From: an uncultured Dokdonia sp.
GTDB lineage: Bacteria > Bacteroidota > Bacteroidia > Flavobacteriales > Flavobacteriaceae
NCBI GenBank assembly: GCA_913060645.1
Contig: CAJXSW010000015.1
Coordinates: forward strand, 1-38,069
Direction: 5' to 3'
Length of the DNA stretch: 38,069 nt
A program made the translations under genes and the position numbers. The stretch's first letter is position 1, and each line of letters opens with the position of its first letter. The notes under the pieces were generated by a model that saw nothing but the letters and a program-made list of their open reading frames with translations, was not told the DNA's origin and did no database searches. Below, in pieces: positions 8,587 through 16,699 of the stretch.

Positions 8587-11361
8587 TTAGAATCTAACGT
8601 AAGCATTTACGTAGTACGTGGTTCCTCTGCCAAAGAATAAACGATCTCCAAAAATGGGAGTGGCGCGTTGAGATTCTTCAAGTTTTAATCTATAATTTAC
8701 CCTACGAGAATCCTTAAAGCCTCCCGTAATATAATTTTCATTGAGTACGTTGTTTACTGTTGCAAAAAAGCCAACAAAGTAACTTCCTATCCTCCAAGAC
8801 TTCCCTCCTATAATATTTACGAGATTGTAGCTATCTATTTGTGATTGCCTAAGCAAACCCTTAGCCACCTCCGCATCAAAGTCGTTGAATGGTTGACCGT
8901 CTATGTCTTGGTTAAAATTTGCTGTACGTGCTAGATTACTAATGTCTATGTAAGCATTAGAAAAGCGATTTACCGTAATGCCAAAATTCCAAAAATCTGG
9001 ATCTCTATACTCAAGACCTAGTTGATAGGCTCTTTCTGGCCCGCCAGCAACGTGCAAATTATTGAGTATAACTTTCCCATCTCCAAAAGTCTGAGGTCCA
9101 TCAAAATCATCAGAGGTGTAGTAGATATCTGGATTATTTGCATACGTATATTGACCTACAGATGCAGCTGCCTTTAACTTGAGCGTAGGTAATACCTGCG
9201 CCTCTATTCCTACTTCTACACCTATATTTTGCCGCGCAACATTAGTAAGCACTTCTTGTACAAAAGATGCCTCCGTTTGCGCTATCGAATTTTGAGTAAA
9301 AAAGAATCCTAAATCAGTCCCGTTTTGAAACCCAGTATAAAATCCTGTGAGACGTGCTTTTACAATAGGGGATCTATAAATATAGCTAACATCAACACTT
9401 TGTATTTGCTCTGATGTTAGGTTATTTACTACATCATTATTTTGTCTAGCATTGCTAAAACTATTTCTAATAGAAGGAGCAGTGGTATAGTAAGCTCCGT
9501 TTACTGTTACTATATGTCTACCTGTAAATTTATAAGTCGCACTTGCTTTCAATCCTCCATCTGTAAATGAAAGTTTCTCACTTAGTCCAAAGGAATTCAC
9601 ACCCACAAAATTTCCGTTCTCAAATAATCCCTCTCGCTGATAACTTGTAGTACTTGCCGTACCAGAAATAAAGAAATCTGTATTCTTAAAAGTAAACTGT
9701 GCTTGAGCAAATCCGCTTATTGTACTTGAATTAATATTATAGTTATACTTATACCGATCTCCTACTTGAACAATTCTGTTAGGGTTGCGCACATCACTCT
9801 GTGCGAGATCGCCTTCTTGACCATCCTGACTCTCGCTTACGGAGAAGTTATCTATATCAAGAAATCCCTCGCCTCCTAGTAAATCACTTACCTGTGCATA
9901 GTTTTCACTCTTCAAATCTCTATAAGAAAGATTTCCATTTATGGTAATTGCATCCGTAAGCTGAGAGTTCAAAATCATAGTTGCAGACATTTGCTTATCT
10001 CCCACAACGTCATCTTGAAGAATTATTTTTGAGTTACCTCCTCCTACATTAGCCTGATATATGGATTCCCAGTCTAGCTGACCATCATTTATGAAGTCTT
10101 GTTGCAATACATATGCTGTTTGAAAATCTCCCGCGGTAGGGCTTGGATCTTGAAGTGCAAAACTGGGCAGGAGCTGATAATAATTTGGCGCTGGATTCCT
10201 AAGGCTACCGTTATCTATTCTACCACTTTTTATGGTGCCTACTTGATACCCTAAGTTTGTATTAATACTTGTCTTATTACTTATATCCCAGTAATGATTA
10301 ATCATAAATACTGGCTCTTCAATCTTGCGCATTCTACCATTTCGCTGCTCTCCATTTTGCAAACCCCAATATGGATTATAAGTGCGTCCTTTAAGATCAA
10401 CTTGTTCTTGTGTAAGTGAAGAAGCTCGACCACGCCGATTAGGCGTATAAAAAGAAGAAAAATTAAGACTGTGGTTGTCATTAATTTTCTTCTCTACAGA
10501 TAGGTATATGGAGTTTGCATCATATAAAGTGCCATCTTGAAAACCTTCTTTACCAAAACGACGAGACAACAGCAGACTGTAAGCCCATCCTTTCTGAGAT
10601 AACCCAGAGTTGTAACTTCCCATTAACCGCCCTTGATAAGAAGCACTAGCTGCGGCATATGAAATCCTACCTCCTTTTCGCTCCTGTGATGCTCGCATGA
10701 TGATATTTGTTACTCCAGCCAGTCCTCCAAAGCTATATTCATTCGCTTTTAAGCCTTGGGTAAACTCACGGTTGCGTTGCGCGTCATTAAGGCCGCCCCA
10801 ACTTCCCCATTGAGGCCTACCGTTAAACTGTTTATTCATTTCTATCCCGTTTATAAGTAGCTTACCATTTGCATTATCCAACCCTCTTGGTCGGAAAAAG
10901 GTAGCGCTCCAATCAAATGCTGCAGCGCTCAAAAAAGCGTCTCGTCCAGCAGTTAATAAGCCTGAGGTATTAAAAGTCTCTTGTGTATCATCGCTATTAA
11001 AATCATTATCTGATAACGAGATTAACCCTATCTGCCGCTGCTCTTCAGTAATATCAATGTCAAGGGTTATTATAGGAAGTTTTAAAATTCCTTTAGCTTT
11101 TATAATGACGGGCAGTCTCTTTGTAACAAAACCATTTTTTTCAACAATGAGAATTTGATCTCCATGCAACTCGATATTATTGTACACAAATACACCAAGA
11201 GCATCAGTTTTTACATTGCTATTTTCTCCTTGAATTATTATACTCACATCGGGAATCGGCTGTGAAGTAATGGCGTCTATTATCGTTCCTTTGAGTTGTG
11301 TTTGAGACCATAAAACGCCACTAAACAATAAGAAAACATACCGCAATAAATTGTTATTCAT
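8587..11361 (-). CDS. TonB-dependent receptor with N-terminal carboxypeptidase-regulatory-like domain
   Basis: About 924 residues. Signal peptide MNNNLLRYVFLLFSGVLWSQ, then a carboxypeptidase-regulatory-like beta-sandwich (LKGTIIDAITSQPIPDVSII and onwards), a plug region (LLINGIEMNKQFNGRPQWG, GGLAGVTNIIMRAS) and a long beta-barrel ending in an aromatic strand, YYVNAYVRF. Such proteins import substrates across the outer membrane using TonB energy. The start at 11361 is chosen for the signal peptide; the longer frame to 11382 adds seven residues. The downstream partner is the DUF5689 lipoprotein, and a secreted EEP gene is divergent. The likely substrate is a phosphoester or nucleic-acid product, by context only. 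Confidence 0.92.
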   Translation of the reverse strand: MNNNLLRYVFLLFSGVLWSQTQLKGTIIDAITSQPIPDVSIIIQGENSNVKTDALGVFVYNNIELHGDQILIVEKNGFVTKRLPVIIKAKGILKLPIITLDIDITEEQRQIGLISLSDNDFNSDDTQETFNTSGLLTAGRDAFLSAAAFDWSATFFRPRGLDNANGKLLINGIEMNKQFNGRPQWGSWGGLNDAQRNREFTQGLKANEYSFGGLAGVTNIIMRASQERKGGRISYAAASASYQGRLMGSYNSGLSQKGWAYSLLLSRRFGKEGFQDGTLYDANSIYLSVEKKINDNHSLNFSSFYTPNRRGRASSLTQEQVDLKGRTYNPYWGLQNGEQRNGRMRKIEEPVFMINHYWDISNKTSINTNLGYQVGTIKSGRIDNGSLRNPAPNYYQLLPSFALQDPSPTAGDFQTAYVLQQDFINDGQLDWESIYQANVGGGNSKIILQDDVVGDKQMSATMILNSQLTDAITINGNLSYRDLKSENYAQVSDLLGGEGFLDIDNFSVSESQDGQEGDLAQSDVRNPNRIVQVGDRYKYNYNINSSTISGFAQAQFTFKNTDFFISGTASTTSYQREGLFENGNFVGVNSFGLSEKLSFTDGGLKASATYKFTGRHIVTVNGAYYTTAPSIRNSFSNARQNNDVVNNLTSEQIQSVDVSYIYRSPIVKARLTGFYTGFQNGTDLGFFFTQNSIAQTEASFVQEVLTNVARQNIGVEVGIEAQVLPTLKLKAAASVGQYTYANNPDIYYTSDDFDGPQTFGDGKVILNNLHVAGGPERAYQLGLEYRDPDFWNFGITVNRFSNAYIDISNLARTANFNQDIDGQPFNDFDAEVAKGLLRQSQIDSYNLVNIIGGKSWRIGSYFVGFFATVNNVLNENYITGGFKDSRRVNYRLKLEESQRATPIFGDRLFFGRGTTYYVNAYVRF

Positions 11362-11439
11362 AGCCTCTAATTGACGTAACATTTCAGTTTTAAATATTTC
11401 CTAGGAAAAATTATAAATTCGTAACGCACTGAAATTCAT

Positions 11440-11447
11440 TACATTTG
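11440..11447 (+). promoter_or_regulatory. Promoter of secreted EEP gene
   Basis: TACATTTG matches TAnnTTTG exactly. TTC at 11418-11420 lies 19 bases upstream, one base from the usual TTG. The leader to the ATG at 11484 would be about 33 bases. Confidence 0.55.
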
Positions 11448-11483
11448 AATTGCATATTACGAAAAATCTTACATAAAACACAA

Positions 11484-12560
11484 ATGCTTTCAATAAAATT
11501 AAAAACCAAGAGATTATTATTACTTGTGATATCGTTTTGTCTCTACGCTTTCGCGAAAGCGCAACAAACCAATAATTATAGAGCCTACACTATCGCATTT
11601 TATAACGTAGAAAATCTGTTTGACACCATCAATGACCCTATCACTTATGATGATGATCGCACTCCTGAAGGTAAGGATCATTGGACCGAAAAGATATATC
11701 AAGACAAGGTGAGCAACATTGCCCGAGTAATTGCCGATATAGGCGCAGACTTCACAAAAAACAGCCCAGCGATTATAGGACTAGCAGAAATCGAAAACAG
11801 AAAAACTGTAGAAGCACTAGCGAATGACCCACAATTACTGCCGAAAGATTACGGTATCGTACATTACGATTCTCCAGACAGGAGAGGTATAGACGTAGCG
11901 CTGTTGTATCAAAAGAGGCTATTTAAGCCATTATCTACTAGCAAGCATGAGTTACTCATTTACGAGATTGATAATCCATCAAAACGTAAGTTTACAAGGG
12001 ATCAGCTTCTTGTATCTGGCTTACTAGATGGTGATATGATACATATCATTGTAAACCACTGGCCGTCTAGATCTGGCGGAGAAGCAAAGAGCAGGAAAAA
12101 GCGTATGGACGCAGCTTCACTGACTAAAAAAATCACAGACAGTTTACAAAGCAATGACCCTTATGCAAAGATTATTATCATGGGAGACCTCAATGATGAC
12201 CCTACAAATGCTAGTGTGAAAAAAGTGTTACAAACACAACACAAGATTAAAAAATTAAGAGACAAGGAACTTTATAACCCAATGGAATCCATGTTTAAAA
12301 AAGGAATAGGAACCCTTGCATATCGCGATGGGTGGAACCTCTTTGACCAGATAATTATAAGTGCGCCATTACTAGATGATGACTACACCTCTTTCAGATA
12401 TTATAAAGCCGGCATTTACAACAAAAGCTACTTGAGCAACCCAAAGGGTCGTTATAAAGGATATCCTTACAGAAGTTTTGCAAATGGAGGATATACAGGC
12501 GGCTATAGTGACCACTTCCCAGTATATATTTATTTGATTAAGAAAGAACTCTCTGATTAA
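11484..12560 (+). CDS. Secreted endonuclease/exonuclease/phosphatase family protein
   Basis: About 358 residues. The signal peptide (KTKRLLLLVISFCLY) is followed by AFAKA, giving an AKA|QQ signal-peptidase-I-like site at residue 26. The EEP motifs follow: FYNVENLFDT, GLAEIENR, VNHWPSRSGGE, IIMGDLNDDP and GGYSDHFPV. It is a Mg2+-dependent phosphoesterase or nuclease acting in the periplasm or outside the cell. Start 11484 is preferred over 11445 because the earlier one adds 13 residues ahead of a normal signal peptide and would leave no leader after the TACATTTG box. It is paralogous to the gene at 6081 and divergent from the TonB receptor. The palindrome supplies the cleavage-site residues. 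Confidence 0.9.
   Translation: MLSIKLKTKRLLLLVISFCLYAFAKAQQTNNYRAYTIAFYNVENLFDTINDPITYDDDRTPEGKDHWTEKIYQDKVSNIARVIADIGADFTKNSPAIIGLAEIENRKTVEALANDPQLLPKDYGIVHYDSPDRRGIDVALLYQKRLFKPLSTSKHELLIYEIDNPSKRKFTRDQLLVSGLLDGDMIHIIVNHWPSRSGGEAKSRKKRMDAASLTKKITDSLQSNDPYAKIIIMGDLNDDPTNASVKKVLQTQHKIKKLRDKELYNPMESMFKKGIGTLAYRDGWNLFDQIIISAPLLDDDYTSFRYYKAGIYNKSYLSNPKGRYKGYPYRSFANGGYTGGYSDHFPVYIYLIKKELSD
11546..11561. repeat. Dispersed palindrome copy 3 (in secreted EEP gene)
   Basis: Perfect CGCTTTCGCGAAAGCG, read as AFAKA at residues 22-26 and forming the signal peptidase site of the gene starting at 11484. Confidence 0.95.
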
Positions 12561-12575
12561 TCTTATTATTTAAAT

Positions 12576-12610
12576 TAAAAGCCCAAAATCAATATGATTT
12601 TGGGCTTTTA
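12576..12610 (+). terminator. Terminator after secreted EEP gene
   Basis: Perfect 15-base arms with core AAAGCCCAAAATC/GATTTTGGGCTTT, a 5-base loop AATAT, then a T-rich tail. It lies 16 bases past the stop. The A/T flanks on both sides let it work for either strand, including the minus-strand gene ending at 12674. Confidence 0.9.
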
Positions 12611-12621
12611 ATTTTCTAGTA

Positions 12622-12637
12622 CGCTTTCGCAAAAGCG
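12622..12637. repeat. Degenerate dispersed palindrome copy
   Basis: CGCTTTCGCAAAAGCG differs from the consensus at one central base (G to A), with the flanking A and T kept. It lies intergenically, just after the terminator. Confidence 0.85.
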
Positions 12638-12673
12638 TAATAATAACCTTTATAAATATTTAATCAATGGCTA

Positions 12674-13108
12674 TTAAAACCACTGATTCCATGGTATAAT
12701 TGCTAGCACTGCGATAAGTGCAAGTGTATAAAAGATTGCTATCTTCTTAAATTTAGGCGTGGATAGGCGTTGTTTTTTATGCTTAGAATAACCAATGGTT
12801 ACAAGCACCACTGCAATAATCATTAAAAATGGATGCTCTACCGCAAGTTGTCTTGCCTGACTAGAGAGTCCTCCCATACCATTTGCTTTTATAGCTTGTA
12901 ATCCATTAGGAGACACGAACCACAGCACAAGACCTATAAGCAGTTGTATGTGCATCGTTATAAGGGTGAATAAAGCTAAGCTCATATCTTTCCCGCCATA
13001 CTCTTTTTTTCCAAAGAATTTTGTGAGTGCATTAAATGTGGCAACCACAAGAACGATAACTACAAGGTAAGCCCAATACGAATGGACAAATTGAACAACT
13101 GAGTACAT
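12674..13108 (-). CDS. Four-helix integral membrane protein, cytochrome-b-like family of Bacteroidetes
   Basis: 144 residues with four hydrophobic segments (about 11-28, 44-65, 92-108 and 123-139). Histidines lie in or near the helices (VQFVHSYW, ITMHIQLL, AVEHPFLM), which could bind haem. Similar Bacteroidetes proteins are annotated loosely as cytochrome B; I treat that as a family label, not proof of haem binding. It stands alone on the minus strand between two terminators, with a TAnnTTTG box at 13137-13144. Confidence 0.75.
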   Translation of the reverse strand: MYSVVQFVHSYWAYLVVIVLVVATFNALTKFFGKKEYGGKDMSLALFTLITMHIQLLIGLVLWFVSPNGLQAIKANGMGGLSSQARQLAVEHPFLMIIAVVLVTIGYSKHKKQRLSTPKFKKIAIFYTLALIAVLAIIPWNQWF

Positions 13109-13136
13109 AAATAAATGGTTTAATAAGTTTAAAGCT

Positions 13137-13144
13137 CAAAGATA
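13137..13144 (-). promoter_or_regulatory. Probable -7 box of the four-helix membrane protein gene
   Basis: The minus strand reads TATCTTTG, an exact TAnnTTTG match 28 bases before the ATG at 13108. No TTG is found at the usual distance. Confidence 0.45.
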
Positions 13145-13157
13145 ATCCATAAAAACA

Positions 13158-13187
13158 AAAGCCGCTACTGTTTCCAGTAGCGGCTTT
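13158..13187 (-). terminator. Terminator after Oar-like TonB receptor
   Basis: Perfect 13-base arms AAAGCCGCTACTG/CAGTAGCGGCTTT with a 4-base loop TTTC. The minus-strand read continues into a run of T. It lies 33 bases past the stop of the receptor gene. Confidence 0.9.
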
Positions 13188-13220
13188 ATTATTGCGATTG
13201 CAATTATGTGATAATAGTTC

Positions 13221-16200
13221 TTAGTTAAAGATATAACGAAGACCTACTTGCATTTGCCATCTTGAAGATTGAAGTCCTTGATCATCAACTCGATCAATAT
13301 TGTCACTCAATAGATTACCATTTTCATCAACATTGAATAAGCTTTCAACTATACTGAATACTGGCTCACTATTAGAAGTAGATACGGTTTGAAGTGGAGA
13401 TACATTAGATCCTACAAATTTACGTACTCCCCAATCTTTATTGATAAAGTTTGTGAAGTTGAAGATGTCTAAAGAGATTTGGAATGTACTCTTCTTATCT
13501 CCAGTTTTTACATATATATCTTGTAACAACTTAAAGTCAACAATGTGATTCCAAGGTCCTCTTGAACCGTTACGCTCTGCATACTTTCCTCTTCGAGTGC
13601 TTAGATAATCATCATTCTCGATAAATGCTTCAAGAATCTCACGTTGTGCTTGTTCTGGAACAAGAACTACACCAGTTTCTCTATCTACAATATCTGCAAT
13701 ATTAATCTGATTTGCATCTAAAGCATTTGTAGGTACATAGATAAGAGCATTATCTCTTGAATCGTCATTTAATAAATCACGTCCTTCTCTATATGTAAAG
13801 CTATAAGGCGAAGATTGTGATCCTTCATAGAAAAGACCTATTGTAGTTTTTCCTCCGAAATCTCCTCCATATTCAATCTCATAAGATGCGTTTCCTGAGA
13901 TACGGCTTCCTAATGAAAAGTCAGATCTAGATAAAGGAATATCTGAGTTCTTACCGTTTACAGTTTGAATCCCTCTCCACTGTGAGCTGTTTTGAGAAGA
14001 AGTTCCATCAAATATTTTTTCAGACTCTCCGTAAGAATAAGAAACTTGCCCTTGGAATCCATTCTGGAATGGTTTTCTAAGTGTAAAAGTTGCATTATAA
14101 GAAGATCCTTCGTTTGTGTTTGATGCTAAAATGATTCTTCCGTAAGTATCATCGATTTCGTCACTACGATTATAGAATGGACGGTTATCTGCTCCTTCAT
14201 AAGTTCCTACTGGCTCACCTAAGTTTAAGTTCTCATAGTAAACATCTGTAAGTACATCATTATATAAGAAATCTGCAGATGCAATTAATCCCCAAATTGG
14301 TAATTTTTGATCTATAGCAATGTTATACTTTCCTACTTGTGGAAGCTTAAAGTTCTTAGCAAAAAGGTCGATGTTTCCACCTACTCCTCCAGAACCAGCT
14401 GCTACAACTTGTGTTTGCTGGTTTACATCAGGTTGGAATTCCTCTCCGAAGATAAAGCTAAATCCTCCAGTAACACCATTGTTGTTGTAAGTTCCTCCTG
14501 GCCATACTAATGGAAGTCTTGAAGTAAATACTCCTAATCCTCCACGTACTTGTGTAGTGTTGTTTCCAAATACATCCCAGTTAAATCCTAAACGTGGCGC
14601 AATGTGAGCAGAAGCATCTACTCCTTGTCCTACACGTGCTCCTTGTAAATCTTTACCTGCAGCAGTTAATAGACCAACAGTTCTTGTATTGAAGTCATCA
14701 TTTACAGTACCATCTTCCCAATAAGGAACATCCACACGGATACCTCCTGTTATTTTGAAGTTTTCAGTTACTTGAACTTCATCTTGAACGTAGAAACCTA
14801 ATTGTGAAGTTCCAAAATCTGCAGATCCAGCAGACTCATCACCTACAGCACCATTACCTACTAGAGAATAACCATGTTGGAATACATCTGCATCTTGCCC
14901 AGCTAAGAACTGATCAAGTCCAGAAGAAACTAAGTTATCATCAGCATCAAACTGATCTTCAAAAGTATAATCTCCATAGTTATAAGCAAAGAATAAGTTC
15001 TTAGCAGATGCTATCTCAAGATTCGCACCAAGAGTTACAGCGTGACGTCCAGAAAAAATCTGGAAGTTGTTATTAATAGTAAAGATATCCTGCTCAAGTA
15101 AGTTTGCAGTTGAGAATGGTTCAGATCCAAAAGAGATTGTACCTCCACCATCTTGAATGTCTACTGTAGGGAATGGATTTCCAGAAGGATCTCTATCATC
15201 CTTTACTGAAGTATATCCAATCTTCAAGTTGTTTGCAAATTTAGAACCAAACGTAGAATTTAATTCAAATGCAGTAGAATATGTTTTAGTTTCAAAAAAC
15301 TCAGATCCATTGATGAATCCAATTCCTCTTTCTCCTGAATTACGAGCTTCTAAGTTTGTTGCCTCAACTACACCTTGACGGATAGATACCTTATGGTTTT
15401 CGTTGATGTTCCAATCTAAACGTAAGTTTATCTTGTCGCTTTCTAAAGTTCTAGTATTGTTATCAAATGTACCAGGGTTATAACCATACTCAGATTGCAA
15501 GAAGCTAGCAAGGTTTGCAATTTCTGCTTCAGAAGATCTTCCTTGATAGTTTGAGAAGTTGAATGGTTGTGGAGTCTCGTCATCTTGACGCTCATAATTT
15601 GCAAAGAAGAATAATTTATCCTTTACAATTGGCCCACCTATACGGATACCGTAAGTCTTAGCAGAAAATTCTGCAAGCTTCTCACGCTCGTCACCTTCAT
15701 TTGTTAAATCTACTGGAGTTTTTCCAGCAAGACTTTCGTTTCTTAAGAAACCGTATACACTACCTTCCCAGTTATTAGAACCAGAACGTGTTACAGCGTT
15801 TACAGAACCACCAGAGAATCCTGACTGACGTACATCAAAAGGAGCTAGGTTAATTTGGAAAGACTCAATAGCATCTACAGAGAAAGGACTTACACCCGTT
15901 TGACCTCCGTTAGTACCTGATCCTGCAAGTCCAAAAACATCATTGTTAACAGCACCATCAATATAGATTGCGTTGTAACGGTTGTTTTGACCACCTAGAG
16001 AGATAGAAAAACCATCATCTCCTTCAGAAAGTTGAGCTTGAGGAGTAACACGAGCAAAATCTGCAATTCCTCTAGAAACAGAAGGAATAGTAGCAATGTC
16101 ACGTTCAGAAATAGAAGTTTCTGATCCCGTTTTATTAGTGTTGAAAATACTGTTGTTTGAGCCAGTAATTACAATCTCATCAAGAGCATTTGCATTTTCT

Positions 16201-16529
16201 TGCATTGTCACACTAATTCTCTTAGTCTCACCAAGAGATAAACTAAATCCATTAAGTGCATAATCCTCAAATCCTACATAAGTAATTGTAACGTTGTAAG
16301 GACCTCCTGACTTAAGGTTAGGTAGACGGTAAAAACCATCAAAATCTGTTACTGCTCCATACACAGAACCTGTAGGCACGTGCGTTGCAATAATGTTTGC
16401 TCCAGGCAATGGACCTTCTGTGTTGTCTAACACACGTCCAGAGATAGAACTTGTCGTTACCCCTTGTGCTAATGACGATACCGTCACTAGAAACATGGCG
16501 ATCAATGATAAAAATGTAATTTTCTTCAT
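13221..16529 (-). CDS. Oar-like TonB-dependent outer-membrane receptor
   Basis: 1102 residues. The signal peptide MKKITFLSLIAMFLVTVSSLAQ is followed by a carboxypeptidase-regulatory-like domain (SISGRVLDNTEGPLPGANII), a TonB-box/plug start (DEIVITGS near residue 117), a plug containing GGQNNRYNAIYIDGAVNNDVFG, and a large beta-barrel. The architecture and the plug string match the OmpA-related Oar family common in Flavobacteria, whose members are abundant outer-membrane proteins implicated in protein or peptide uptake and adhesion; the substrate here is unknown. It is a single-gene unit with a strong promoter immediately upstream and a strong terminator downstream, which suggests high expression. 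Confidence 0.93.
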   Translation of the reverse strand: MKKITFLSLIAMFLVTVSSLAQGVTTSSISGRVLDNTEGPLPGANIIATHVPTGSVYGAVTDFDGFYRLPNLKSGGPYNVTITYVGFEDYALNGFSLSLGETKRISVTMQENANALDEIVITGSNNSIFNTNKTGSETSISERDIATIPSVSRGIADFARVTPQAQLSEGDDGFSISLGGQNNRYNAIYIDGAVNNDVFGLAGSGTNGGQTGVSPFSVDAIESFQINLAPFDVRQSGFSGGSVNAVTRSGSNNWEGSVYGFLRNESLAGKTPVDLTNEGDEREKLAEFSAKTYGIRIGGPIVKDKLFFFANYERQDDETPQPFNFSNYQGRSSEAEIANLASFLQSEYGYNPGTFDNNTRTLESDKINLRLDWNINENHKVSIRQGVVEATNLEARNSGERGIGFINGSEFFETKTYSTAFELNSTFGSKFANNLKIGYTSVKDDRDPSGNPFPTVDIQDGGGTISFGSEPFSTANLLEQDIFTINNNFQIFSGRHAVTLGANLEIASAKNLFFAYNYGDYTFEDQFDADDNLVSSGLDQFLAGQDADVFQHGYSLVGNGAVGDESAGSADFGTSQLGFYVQDEVQVTENFKITGGIRVDVPYWEDGTVNDDFNTRTVGLLTAAGKDLQGARVGQGVDASAHIAPRLGFNWDVFGNNTTQVRGGLGVFTSRLPLVWPGGTYNNNGVTGGFSFIFGEEFQPDVNQQTQVVAAGSGGVGGNIDLFAKNFKLPQVGKYNIAIDQKLPIWGLIASADFLYNDVLTDVYYENLNLGEPVGTYEGADNRPFYNRSDEIDDTYGRIILASNTNEGSSYNATFTLRKPFQNGFQGQVSYSYGESEKIFDGTSSQNSSQWRGIQTVNGKNSDIPLSRSDFSLGSRISGNASYEIEYGGDFGGKTTIGLFYEGSQSSPYSFTYREGRDLLNDDSRDNALIYVPTNALDANQINIADIVDRETGVVLVPEQAQREILEAFIENDDYLSTRRGKYAERNGSRGPWNHIVDFKLLQDIYVKTGDKKSTFQISLDIFNFTNFINKDWGVRKFVGSNVSPLQTVSTSNSEPVFSIVESLFNVDENGNLLSDNIDRVDDQGLQSSRWQMQVGLRYIFN

Positions 16530-16553
16530 GATATTTGTTAATAATTAGCACTG

Positions 16554-16583
16554 CAAAATTACTCTAAATTTGTGGAGTGCCAA
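16554..16583 (-). promoter_or_regulatory. Bacteroidetes-type promoter of the Oar-like receptor
   Basis: On the minus strand, TTG (16581-16583) is followed by exactly 19 bases and then TAATTTTG (16554-16561), a full match to TTG-N19-TAnnTTTG. The leader to the ATG at 16529 would be roughly 20 bases. It is the best promoter in the window. Confidence 0.8.
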
Positions 16584-16639
16584 TATTAACTTAACGTTAA
16601 CTTATACAAGCGGGTTCATTCACTAGCAAGCGCACAAAA

Positions 16640-16669
16640 AAACCCTTCAAACATTAGCTTGAAGGGTTT
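16640..16669 (-). terminator. Terminator after pgi
   Basis: Perfect 11-base arms AAACCCTTCAA/TTGAAGGGTTT with an 8-base loop. The minus-strand read runs into seven T. It lies 30 bases past the pgi stop. Confidence 0.88.
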
Positions 16670-16699
16670 CTTAATAAAATACTAGTAGTCAATTATTTA

